This document shows, in pieces, positions 17,415-25,249 of a stretch of 64,000 nt of DNA. A model generated the notes under the pieces. The model saw nothing but the letters and a program-made list of their open reading frames with translations, did no database searches and had not been told where the DNA came from. Location: assembly GCA_900547095.1 (NCBI GenBank), contig URFG01000004.1, positions 53,776-117,775 of the forward strand, given 5' to 3'. Each line of letters starts with the position of its first letter. Position 1 is the first letter of the stretch. Both the position numbers and the translations under genes were made by a program. The stretch comes from an uncultured Oscillospiraceae bacterium. Lineage in GTDB: Bacteria; Bacillota; Clostridia; Oscillospirales; Acutalibacteraceae.

Positions 17415-18644
17415 TTATATCATCCAAATCGGGACAATGAGGTTTTCTCTGTCGAAGGCAGAGAGGCGGTCGCTCATGCAGAGCACGGCGGAGGTGCCGA
17501 GCACCAAGGGCGATTTATCGATAAGGCTGAAAGTCTTGGTAATCCGCTTATCGGGGGTGGCTGTTTTTTTAATTTCAAGCGGACACAGTTTACCGTCGCC
17601 CTCAATAATTACATCGATCTCTCTTGCATCTCGGTCGCGGTAATAATTGAGGTACGGTTCTTTTCCGGCATTCTGATAGCTTTTCATAATCTCAGAAACC
17701 GTAAAGTTTTCAAGCAGTGCGCCGCTCATGGCACCGCTTTCGGCAACCTCGGGCGACGACCATTTTGTAAGATAGCAAACAAGACCCGTATCATAAAAAT
17801 ACAGCTTCGGAGTTTTAATGGTCCTTTTCAGCACATTGTTGGAATACGGGTGCAGCAGAAAAATAATCCCCAAAGTTTCAAGAATTTGCAGCCAGGCTTT
17901 TGCGGTAACCTGATCGATATCCGCGTCATCGGCAATCGCTTTATAATTCACAAGCTGGGAGGCACGGGCGGCTACCGCCGTGATGAATTTTGCAAATTTT
18001 AAAGCGTCTATCGCGCCCGAAAGCTCACGGACATCACGCTCAATATAGGTGGAAAGATAAGAGGAATAATACATATTTCGGTCGGTGTACGCTCCGCTGA
18101 GCACCCCCGGCATACAGCCGTTCCATATACGCTCATACATTTCGGGTGTGGTGAGCGGTTTTATAATTTTACTGTCCGCCGCCAGCGCCTCAAAATCGGT
18201 GGTAAATGGGAGTGGCTGTGCGCCGACAATTTCCCTTTGAGAAAGCGGCGACATATGCAAAAGGGCAACTCTGCCGGCGAGTGACTCCTGAACACCTTTC
18301 ATTAAGCTGAAAACCTGCGAACCGGTCAGCCAAAAATCGCCGGGATTATGATAGGTATCTACATGGATTTTGATATAGGTAAACAGCTCCGGCGCATACT
18401 GAACCTCATCAATAATAATCGGCGGTTTATGAAGCTGCAAAAACATTTTCGGATCGTTTTTTGCCATTTCTCTGACGGTTAAATCGTCAAGCGAAATATA
18501 TTCCCGCCCGATATTTTCTTTCTCGGCAAGGTTTTTTAGCATCGTCGTTTTACCGGACTGACGCGGACCGGTAAGCAAAATTGCTGACCAAGTCTTTGAC
18601 AGTTTGTTGATACGCTGTTCCATATGTCGATTAATATAGGCCAT
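17415..18644 (-). CDS. AAA_14/DUF4143 family ATP-binding protein
   Basis: A 409-residue predicted ATPase. Walker A GPRQSGKTT is at about 26-34 and Walker B reads PPIIIDEVQYAPE. The C-terminal part has the DUF4143 features TGLVCYLTKW and EIDVIIEGDGKLCPLEIKK, a PD-(D/E)xK-like core (E-I-D, E-I-K). Function of the family is unclear; it is frequent in genomic islands. I chose ATG 18644, behind GAGGTG, over an upstream in-frame ATG at 18794. It leads the island operon ahead of the restriction enzyme. A link to regulation or defence is inferred only from position. Confidence 0.85.
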   Translation of the reverse strand: MAYINRHMEQRINKLSKTWSAILLTGPRQSGKTTMLKNLAEKENIGREYISLDDLTVREMAKNDPKMFLQLHKPPIIIDEVQYAPELFTYIKIHVDTYHNPGDFWLTGSQVFSLMKGVQESLAGRVALLHMSPLSQREIVGAQPLPFTTDFEALAADSKIIKPLTTPEMYERIWNGCMPGVLSGAYTDRNMYYSSYLSTYIERDVRELSGAIDALKFAKFITAVAARASQLVNYKAIADDADIDQVTAKAWLQILETLGIIFLLHPYSNNVLKRTIKTPKLYFYDTGLVCYLTKWSSPEVAESGAMSGALLENFTVSEIMKSYQNAGKEPYLNYYRDRDAREIDVIIEGDGKLCPLEIKKTATPDKRITKTFSLIDKSPLVLGTSAVLCMSDRLSAFDRENLIVPIWMI

Positions 18645-18680
18645 AATACACCTCGGCTGAGTATAATTTTTTTCATGATT

Positions 18681-18752
18681 ATTATACTTTATTATGCCCG
18701 CAAAGTCAACGAAAACTTCGGCTAAAATGTGAAACAATCCTATTTTAGCCGA
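18681..18752 (-). promoter_or_regulatory. Promoter with adjacent inverted-repeat operator, island operon
   Basis: TTGACT (18709-18704), a 17-nt spacer and TATAAT (18686-18681) drive the ATPase/restriction operon. Just upstream lies a perfect 11-bp inverted repeat, TCGGCTAAAAT (18718-18728) and ATTTTAGCCGA (18742-18752), likely an operator. The same core (TCGGCT) recurs near 18654 by the start codon. Confidence 0.7.
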
Positions 18753-18780
18753 GATTTTGCCGTTACACTTCCTAATAGAA

Positions 18781-18812
18781 CAAAAAATCAGCACGGCGTG
18801 AAACCGTGCTGA
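18781..18812 (-). terminator. Terminator at the inner end of the displaced spoIIID fragment
   Basis: TCAGCACGG (18788-18796) pairs with CCGTGCTGA (18804-18812). On the minus strand the stem is followed by six T. It would stop a transcript coming from the displaced SigE promoter before it enters the island operon. Confidence 0.8.
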
Positions 18813-18841
18813 AAGCGTTTATTTATGCGGTTTTGCGGTGG

Positions 18842-19000
18842 TTATGCTACCAGCCATACAAACCGTTCCCGATTGTTACTGCCGTATGTACCGTGCTTTT
18901 TGGAAATGCTGAAGACCCTTGCCGCGGCGCGTACAGTGGAGCCGGTATCTATTATATATTCCCCAAGCTCCACCGCGCGTTTATCACTCAACTCTCTCAT
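18842..19000 (-). pseudogene. Displaced 5' fragment of spoIIID
   Basis: Starts MRELSDKRAV like spoIIID and keeps the first half of the helix-turn-helix. An extra base then shifts the frame after FSISK, and sequence past 18885 is unrelated, giving a 52-residue product that cannot bind DNA as SpoIIID does. It is the copy that sits behind the complete SigE promoter. Confidence 0.85.
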
Positions 19001-19037
19001 ACAACTCAACTCCATTAAGGACTGTTTAATTGTATGA
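18885..19037. repeat. 153-bp direct repeat, copy 2 (5' half of spoIIID)
   Basis: Same orientation and sequence as 14222-14373 apart from one inserted T. Its outer edge continues into the genuine upstream region of spoIIID (SigE -35); its inner edge is the island boundary. Recombination between the copies would delete about 4.66 kb. Confidence 0.95.
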
Positions 19038-19057
19038 CAAAATCAAGTGAAATATGC
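19029..19057 (-). promoter_or_regulatory. SigE-type sporulation promoter, native spoIIID promoter
   Basis: GCATATT (19057-19051), a 14-nt spacer, and CATACAAT (19036-19029) match the known SigE consensus at both elements and in spacing. The promoter now drives only the truncated spoIIID copy. Confidence 0.8.
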
Positions 19058-19146
19058 GGAAAGAGAATACAATCGGGTCAATTCCATAATATGGCAGTGT
19101 CGTTCCATGATTGTATCATCTATATGGATTTAAAAAATAAAATATC

Positions 19147-19653
19147 TCAGCTTTTTTTATCGCAGTTTTTATTATTTTCTGACATCTGCTTTTCTAACAT
19201 AGATTGTTTTGCAAGAATGACGTTTATCTTATCATAAAGATCTTCAATCATAATTTCGGTTTTTAAATTGACTTTGTAATCATTTTCTGCTCTTCGGCGA
19301 TCTTTTTCCTCCTGACGATTCTGGCTCATCATAATCAGCGGTGCCTGAATAGCAGCCACGCATGACAGCACCAGATTCAACAAAATAAAAGGATATGGGT
19401 CAAATGCTTTAGATGCAAGTATAACATTAACAATCATCCAAAAAATAAGCATGCCGGTGAATGAGAAGATAAAAGCCCAACTTCCGGCAAATTTTGCAAT
19501 AGAATCCGCGGCACGCTGACCGAGGGTATATTTTTCATTTTCGGGTCTTGTTGAAATTTTGCTGTCTGCCAACAGATTGAGCACTTCCTCATCTGTCATA
19601 TCATGACGAATATCTTTGAGAACTTCTTTTAACAGTTTCCTGTTTTCTTTCAT
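19147..19653 (-). CDS. DUF1003 family membrane protein
   Basis: A 168-residue protein with DUF1003 features: a hydrophilic N-terminus (LGQRAADSIAKFAGSWAF), two membrane segments (FIFSFTGMLIFWMIVNVIL and FILLNLVLSCVAAIQAPLIM), the characteristic MMSQNRQEEKDR, and a C-terminal helix IEDLYDKINVILAKQ. Function is unknown. Ribosome site AAGGAG precedes the ATG. It lies downstream of uvrA on the same strand, 53 bp away, and next to the original spoIIID upstream region. Confidence 0.9.
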   Translation of the reverse strand: MKENRKLLKEVLKDIRHDMTDEEVLNLLADSKISTRPENEKYTLGQRAADSIAKFAGSWAFIFSFTGMLIFWMIVNVILASKAFDPYPFILLNLVLSCVAAIQAPLIMMSQNRQEEKDRRRAENDYKVNLKTEIMIEDLYDKINVILAKQSMLEKQMSENNKNCDKKS

Positions 19654-19706
19654 ATGAATTATTCTCCTTTATTTGATTTTAACCTGTGGGATAGATTCAA
19701 TCTGTA

Positions 19707-22562
19707 TTACTTTTTATTATTTTTACTTAATAGCGGCTTTAAGAATTTTCCGGTGTAAGATTCTTCGCATGCTGCCACCTTTTCGGGTGTGCCGGAGCAT
19801 ACCACAGTGCCGCCTTTATCGCCGCCCTCAGGACCGAGGTCGATAATATAATCTGCGGTTTTTATCACTTCGAGATTATGCTCTATAACGATTATACTGT
19901 TGCCCGCGTCTACAAGCCTTTGCAAAACCTCGATAAGCTTGTGAACATCGGCGGTGTGAAGACCGGTTGTCGGTTCGTCGAGAATATATACGGTTTTGCC
20001 TGTAGATTTTTTCGAAAGTTCCGTTGCGAGTTTTACTCTCTGCGCCTCGCCGCCGGATAGAGTTGTCGCAGGCTGACCTATCTTGATATAGCCGAGACCG
20101 ACATCAAAAAGAGTTTTAAGCTTTCTGTATATCCTATTATGATTTTCAAAAAAGTACATTCCCTCTTCGACCGTCATTTCAAGCACATCGTAAATGCTTT
20201 TATCCTTATACTTTACCGACAAAACTTCCCTGCTGTAACGAGTGCCTCCGCACACCTCGCACGGAACATAAATATCGGGGAGAAAATGCATTTCTATTTT
20301 AATTATACCGTCGCCCTGGCATGCCTCACATCTTCCGCCTTTAACATTGAAGGAAAACTTGCCTGCATTAAACCCTTTTGCCTTTGCTTCTTTTGTGTTT
20401 GCAAAAAGATCTCTTATATCGGTAAATACGCCGGTATAAGTGGCGGGATTGCTTCGTGGCGTTCTGCCTATCGGCGACTGATCGATATTAATGACTTTAT
20501 CGAGATTTTCTATTCCCTCGATTTCTTTGAACATACCCGGGAAAGTTTTTGCCCGATTTAATTTATTTGCAAGCTCTTTATAAAGAATATCGTTTACAAG
20601 CGAGGATTTTCCGCTACCGGAAACACCTGTCACGCAAACGAACTCACCCAAAGGAATTTTAACCGAAATATTTTTAAGGTTATTTTCTTTAGCTCCTTTT
20701 ATTTTTAAGAAAAGTCCGTTTCCCTTTCTGCGCTCTGCAGGGACAGGTATTTTCTTTCTGCCTGTAAGATAATCGGAAGTTATGGACTGAGTGCAGCTTT
20801 CAAGTTCTTCAGGCGTTCCCGTAAAGACTACATTTCCGCCGTGAATACCCGCACCCGGGCCGATATCCACAATATAGTCGGCGGCGCGCATGGTATCCTC
20901 GTCGTGCTCGACTACGACCAAAGTATTGCCGATATCTCTTAATTTTTTAAGAGTTTCAAGCAGTCTTTCGTTATCTCTTTGGTGAAGACCGATACTCGGC
21001 TCATCGAGGATATACAGCACACCGACAAGCGAAGAACCTATCTGTGTTGCAAGTCTTATTCTCTGCGATTCTCCGCCCGACAAAGTACCTGAAGACCTCG
21101 AAAGAGAAAGATATTCAAGACCTACGCTTTTTAAGAAAGAAAGCCTTTCTTTTACTTCCTTTAAGATAGGTTTTGCAATCATTTCGTCGCTTCCCGAAAA
21201 TTCAAGACCTGAAATAAAATCAAGCTCATCATTCACAGAAAGATCGCAAAATTCTTTGATATTCTTTCCTCCGACGGTCACCGCAAGAAATTCAGGCTTT
21301 AATCTTGCCCCTTTGCAGTCGGGGCAAACGCACTCGGTCATATAGCTTTCAAGCTCGCTTCTTGCATAATCGCTTTGGGTTGTTTTATACCTGCGCTCAA
21401 GGTTATTTACCACTCCTTCAAAAGGAGCTTCATAATTCCCTCCGCCCCATTCAGCAGACCTTTTGAGCTTAAGCTTTTTATCTCCTGTTCCGTAAAGTAC
21501 GGCGTTTTGCGCCGCTTTCGGAATATCTTTCCAGGGAGTATTGATATCAAAATCATAATAATCGGCGATTCCCTGATAATACATAGTTGCTATTGCCCCG
21601 GCATCGGGGTGAAACCAACTGTTTACTCCCCAGCCGGAAGCTTTTATACAACCGTCGGTAAGAGATTTGTTTTCATCATTAATTATGATCCTCGGATCGA
21701 TCTTCATAAAGCTGCCGATACCTGTGCAGGTAGGGCAGGCGCCGGTGGGATTATTGAAAGAAAACATTGCGGGAGTAAGCTCGGGAATACTTATACCGTG
21801 CTCCTCGCAGGCATAAGTCTGCGAAAATTGCAGTTCTTCTCCCCCTATTATATCCGCGCTGACAAGGCCGCCGGAAAGTGAAAGAGCAGTCGATACCGAA
21901 TCTGTCAGTCTTGAAGAGATTTCAGGCTTAATAACAAGCCTGTCCACAACAGCCTCTATAGTGTGCTTTTTATTTTTTTCAAGCTTAATTTCCTCTGAAA
22001 GGTCGAAGATATTTCCGTCAATTCTCACTCTGACATAGCCTGATTTGCGCAATCCGTCAAGCTCTTTTATATGCTCGCCTTTTCTCGATCTTATAACGGG
22101 TGATAATATCTGAATTTTGGTCCCCTGATCAAGCTTCATAAGCGAATCGACTATCTGATCGGTAGTCTGCTGGCTTATTACCTTTCCGCACACCGGGCAA
22201 TGGGGAGTTCCCACTCTTGCAAACAAAAGCCTTAAGTAATCGTATATTTCGGTTACGGTTCCGACAGTGGATCGGGGGTTTTTGGAGGTCGTTTTCTGGT
22301 CAATGGAAATTGCGGGCGAAAGTCCCTCAATAGAATCGACATCCGGCTTTTCCATTTGGCCTAAAAACTGCCTCGCATAGCTTGAAAGCGATTCGACATA
22401 TCTTCTCTGCCCTTCCGCATAAACGGTATCAAAAGCAAGCGAAGATTTTCCGCTTCCCGAAAGACCTGTAAAAACCACAAGCTTATCCCGCGGAAATGTA
22501 ACGTCGATATTTTTGAGATTATGCTCTCTTGCACCTTTAATAATAATTTTATCGTTAGCCAA
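19707..22562 (-). CDS. uvrA: Excinuclease ABC subunit A
   Basis: The damage-recognition ATPase of nucleotide excision repair, 951 residues. Two ABC modules are visible: GLSGSGKSS near 34 and GVSGSGKSS near 640, with signatures LSGGESQRIRLA and LSGGEAQRVKLA. Zinc-binding CxxC pairs occur (CPVC; CPTC with CPDC; CEAC with CEVC). The start codon is TTG at 22562. It follows uvrB by 19 bp, so the two are an operon in the order uvrB-uvrA. No LexA box is obvious upstream. Confidence 0.98.
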   Translation of the reverse strand: MANDKIIIKGAREHNLKNIDVTFPRDKLVVFTGLSGSGKSSLAFDTVYAEGQRRYVESLSSYARQFLGQMEKPDVDSIEGLSPAISIDQKTTSKNPRSTVGTVTEIYDYLRLLFARVGTPHCPVCGKVISQQTTDQIVDSLMKLDQGTKIQILSPVIRSRKGEHIKELDGLRKSGYVRVRIDGNIFDLSEEIKLEKNKKHTIEAVVDRLVIKPEISSRLTDSVSTALSLSGGLVSADIIGGEELQFSQTYACEEHGISIPELTPAMFSFNNPTGACPTCTGIGSFMKIDPRIIINDENKSLTDGCIKASGWGVNSWFHPDAGAIATMYYQGIADYYDFDINTPWKDIPKAAQNAVLYGTGDKKLKLKRSAEWGGGNYEAPFEGVVNNLERRYKTTQSDYARSELESYMTECVCPDCKGARLKPEFLAVTVGGKNIKEFCDLSVNDELDFISGLEFSGSDEMIAKPILKEVKERLSFLKSVGLEYLSLSRSSGTLSGGESQRIRLATQIGSSLVGVLYILDEPSIGLHQRDNERLLETLKKLRDIGNTLVVVEHDEDTMRAADYIVDIGPGAGIHGGNVVFTGTPEELESCTQSITSDYLTGRKKIPVPAERRKGNGLFLKIKGAKENNLKNISVKIPLGEFVCVTGVSGSGKSSLVNDILYKELANKLNRAKTFPGMFKEIEGIENLDKVINIDQSPIGRTPRSNPATYTGVFTDIRDLFANTKEAKAKGFNAGKFSFNVKGGRCEACQGDGIIKIEMHFLPDIYVPCEVCGGTRYSREVLSVKYKDKSIYDVLEMTVEEGMYFFENHNRIYRKLKTLFDVGLGYIKIGQPATTLSGGEAQRVKLATELSKKSTGKTVYILDEPTTGLHTADVHKLIEVLQRLVDAGNSIIVIEHNLEVIKTADYIIDLGPEGGDKGGTVVCSGTPEKVAACEESYTGKFLKPLLSKNNKK

Positions 22563-22581
22563 AACCTTTTACACCCTCGTT

Positions 22582-24531
22582 TTATTGTTTTTTCAGTTTT
22601 TCTATCCTATCGCGCAGAAATGCCGCCTGCTCAAATTCAAGAATTTTTGCCGCCTGCTTCATTTCCTCGGTCAGGCGCTTGATAAGCGCGTCTTTTTCAG
22701 CTTTAGTAAGTTTTTTATCGCTCTTATCCTCTTTAACGCCTATCTCTATTATCTCGCGAACATCTTTTTTGATAGTTTTAGGAGTAATACCGTGCTTTTC
22801 ATTATATTCCTGTTGGATAGACCGTCTTCTTTCGGTTTCGAAAATTGCTCTTTCCATTGACGGGGTGACGGAATCGGCATACATTATCACCTTACCGTCA
22901 GCATTTCTCGCGGCTCTGCCTATAGTCTGCACAAGCGAGGTTTCGCTGCGCAGAAAGCCCTCTTTATCGGCGTCAAGAATAGCGACAAGCGATACTTCGG
23001 GGATATCAAGTCCCTCTCTTAAAAGGTTTATTCCCACAAGCACATCGAATTCTCCGAGTCTTAAATCCCTGATTATCTGCATTCTTTCGATTGTATCAAT
23101 ATCCGAATGCATATATCTTACTTTTATATCGAGATTTTTAAGATAATCCGTAAGATCCTCCGCCATTTTCTTTGTGAGCGTTGTTACAAGAGTGCGCTCG
23201 CCCTTTTCGGTTATTAAATTTATTTCGGACACAAGGTCGTCTATCTGACCTTCGCTCGGTTTAACGGTGACCGGAGGGTCCAAAAGTCCCGTAGGTCTTA
23301 TTACCTGTTCGACTATCTGCGATGCTTTCGATTTTTCAAATTCCCCGGGAGTAGCTGAAACAAATACCGCCTGATTAATATGCGAATAGAATTCTTCGAA
23401 ATTCAGCGGTCTGTTGTCGTAAGCCGAGGGCAAACGAAATCCGTATTCAACGAGCGTTTCTTTTCTTCCCCTGTCGCCTGCGTACATTCCTCTGACCTGC
23501 GGCAGCGTAACGTGTGATTCGTCTACAAAAAGCAGAAAATCATCGGGGAAATAATCGAGCAAAGTCGGCGGAGTACTGCCGGGTTTTCTGCCCGACAAAA
23601 CTCTCGAATAATTTTCTATACCTTTGCAAACTCCGATCTCGCGGAGCATTTCTATATCATATTCGGTTCTTTGCCTTATTCGCTGAGCTTCAATGAGTTT
23701 GCCGCAGTCTGTAAAGAATTTTACCCTTTCTTCCATTTCATCTTTAATGGAAGAAAGCGCCTTTTCCATTTTTTCGTGCGGTACAATATAATGAGAGGCG
23801 GGATAAATTGCAATATGAGAAAGAGTCTGCTTGACATTTCCGGTGACTGTATTTATTTCAGAAATTCTGTCTATTTCATCGCCGAAAAGCTCTACTCGCA
23901 CAGCACTTTCATAAGCGTAAGCAGGATAAATTTCCACCGTATCCCCTCTTACCCTGAATTTGTTTCGGGTAAAGTTTATATCGTTTCTTTCATACTGCAA
24001 ATCGACAAGCTTATGAATCAGCTCTTCTCTTGTTTTTACCATTCCCTGCCTTAACGATATTACCATATTTCTGTAATCTATAGGATCTCCTAAAGAGTAA
24101 ATACAGGAAACGGAGGCGACTATTATAACATCGCGCCTTTCCGACAGCGCACAGGTCGCGCTGTGGCGCAGTTTATCTATCTCATCATTTATAGCAGAAT
24201 CTTTTTCAATATAGGTATCGGTGCCGGGAATATAGGCTTCGGGCTGATAATAATCATAGTAAGATACAAAATACTCCACCGCATTTTCGGGAAAGAATTC
24301 TTTAAATTCCGAACACAGTTGAGCCGCAAGAGTTTTGTTATGAGCGAGCACCAGCGTCGGGCGGTTGATATTTGCGATAATATTCGCCATTGTAAAGGTC
24401 TTGCCCGAGCCGGTAACACCTAAGAGTACCTGTTCTCTGTTACCGGCATTTATCCCGGCTGTGAGTTTTTTTATTGCCTCCGGCTGATCACCGGTAGGCT
24501 TATATTCAGAATGAAGTATAAATTTATCCAA
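22582..24531 (-). CDS. uvrB: Excinuclease ABC subunit B
   Basis: The helicase-like subunit that loads UvrC at damage, 649 residues. Walker A GVTGSGKT is near 39, the beta-hairpin follows in YFVSYYDYYQPEAYIPGTD, the DEAD-box-like motif reads VDESHVTLPQV, and helicase motif VI reads QTIGRAARN. The UVR coiled-coil that binds UvrC is at the C-terminus (LTEEMKQAAKILEFEQAAFLRD, given in parts: LTEEMKQAAK, FEQAAFLRD). The start is TTG at 24531. A promoter (TTTACT, 16 nt, TATAAT) lies upstream. First gene of uvrBA. Confidence 0.98.
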   Translation of the reverse strand: MDKFILHSEYKPTGDQPEAIKKLTAGINAGNREQVLLGVTGSGKTFTMANIIANINRPTLVLAHNKTLAAQLCSEFKEFFPENAVEYFVSYYDYYQPEAYIPGTDTYIEKDSAINDEIDKLRHSATCALSERRDVIIVASVSCIYSLGDPIDYRNMVISLRQGMVKTREELIHKLVDLQYERNDINFTRNKFRVRGDTVEIYPAYAYESAVRVELFGDEIDRISEINTVTGNVKQTLSHIAIYPASHYIVPHEKMEKALSSIKDEMEERVKFFTDCGKLIEAQRIRQRTEYDIEMLREIGVCKGIENYSRVLSGRKPGSTPPTLLDYFPDDFLLFVDESHVTLPQVRGMYAGDRGRKETLVEYGFRLPSAYDNRPLNFEEFYSHINQAVFVSATPGEFEKSKASQIVEQVIRPTGLLDPPVTVKPSEGQIDDLVSEINLITEKGERTLVTTLTKKMAEDLTDYLKNLDIKVRYMHSDIDTIERMQIIRDLRLGEFDVLVGINLLREGLDIPEVSLVAILDADKEGFLRSETSLVQTIGRAARNADGKVIMYADSVTPSMERAIFETERRRSIQQEYNEKHGITPKTIKKDVREIIEIGVKEDKSDKKLTKAEKDALIKRLTEEMKQAAKILEFEQAAFLRDRIEKLKKQ

Positions 24532-24619
24532 AGCTTTTTTACCCCGAAAATTTCTAATGTATCTATATTATACCATAATTTTCGGCAAAGTAAACACCAA
24601 AAAACATTTGTTTGTTTTC

Positions 24620-24648
24620 TTGACAAATACTTTTTTATGGTGTATTAT
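24620..24648 (+). promoter_or_regulatory. Promoter upstream of tRNA-Pro
   Basis: TTGACA (24620-24625), 17 nt, TATTAT (24643-24648). It lies about 130 nt before the tRNA. A second extended -10 (TGTTATAAT, 24720-24728) is closer. Between them TATGTGGT (24672-24679) can pair with ACCACATA (24739-24746). Confidence 0.65.
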
Positions 24649-24776
24649 AGATAAGCTGTTGTAAGCTTATTTATGTGGTGCGGCGTGCAGGTTTTGACTA
24701 TTTATTTTTCCGTCGATTTGTGTTATAATAGGCTGGCGACCACATAGTATCCCACAGATAAAAAAATTAAATATTT

Positions 24777-24852
24777 CGGGGTGTAGCGCAGTTGGTAGCG
24801 CGCCAGTTTTGGGAACTGGATGTCGCAGGTTCGAGCCCTGTCACCCCGACCA
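24777..24852 (+). tRNA. tRNA-Pro (anticodon TGG)
   Basis: Full cloverleaf: acceptor CGGGGTG/CACCCCG, D-arm with AGCGCAGTTGGTAGCGC, anticodon stem CCAGT/ACTGG around TTTGGGA, T-arm CGCAGGTTCGAGCCCTG, discriminator A and encoded CCA. The TGG anticodon reads proline codons. It is followed at once by a terminator. Confidence 0.97.
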
Positions 24853-24891
24853 AAAACCGGCAAGCACCGTAAGATGTTTGCCGGTTTTTTC
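24852..24891 (+). terminator. Terminator after tRNA-Pro
   Basis: AAAACCGGCAA pairs with TTGCCGGTTTT and is followed by a T-run. It starts within the CCA end of the tRNA. Confidence 0.88.
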
Positions 24892-24917
24892 TTAGCTATA
24901 ATTTACAGACGCTTTAA

Positions 24918-25082
24918 ATTTTTTTAAAATTCGAGGTGCTTTTTAGTCAATATAATCAGCAATATCTTATGGAGGAAAATGACGATATTGCAACGATTTC
25001 GGTGCATAAAGATGATATGGAAGTTGTGCCTATAATGCACGCCATTATTAACGAACAAATAAAAGCTAAATTCGGTGATTAA
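24918..25082 (+). pseudogene. C-terminal gene remnant, unidentified
   Basis: An open frame from the stop at 24915 to TAA at 25080 encodes ...QYLMEENDDIATISVHKDD and so on, ending IINEQIKAKFGD. The codon pattern is gene-like, but there is no convincing start or ribosome site for the full frame; an ATG at 24969 would give 37 residues. Probably the tail of a lost gene. No family recognised. Confidence 0.35.
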
Positions 25083-25143
25083 ATTTTGTGTATTCTCTTG
25101 AAATGCCTACAACCTATGTTGTATTAAACCCTTAAAATTCAGA

Positions 25144-25172
25144 TTGACAAATTAAGTTACGCTTTATATAAT
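25144..25172 (+). promoter_or_regulatory. Consensus promoter of the GH127-like gene
   Basis: TTGACA (25144-25149), a 17-nt spacer and TATAAT (25167-25172), a perfect sigma-A match about 40 bp before the ribosome site AAAAAGGAG. Confidence 0.85.
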
Positions 25173-25249
25173 TACACCGTTAATATTTTTTTCACTTAAA
25201 AAGGAGAAACCTTATGAGTTACAAAGTTTAATATAAAGTTAAAGATATA

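Noticed and set aside
24531..24620. LexA/SOS box upstream of uvrB
   Set aside because: No GAAC-N4-GTTC-like palindrome is present; only a plain sigma-A promoter.
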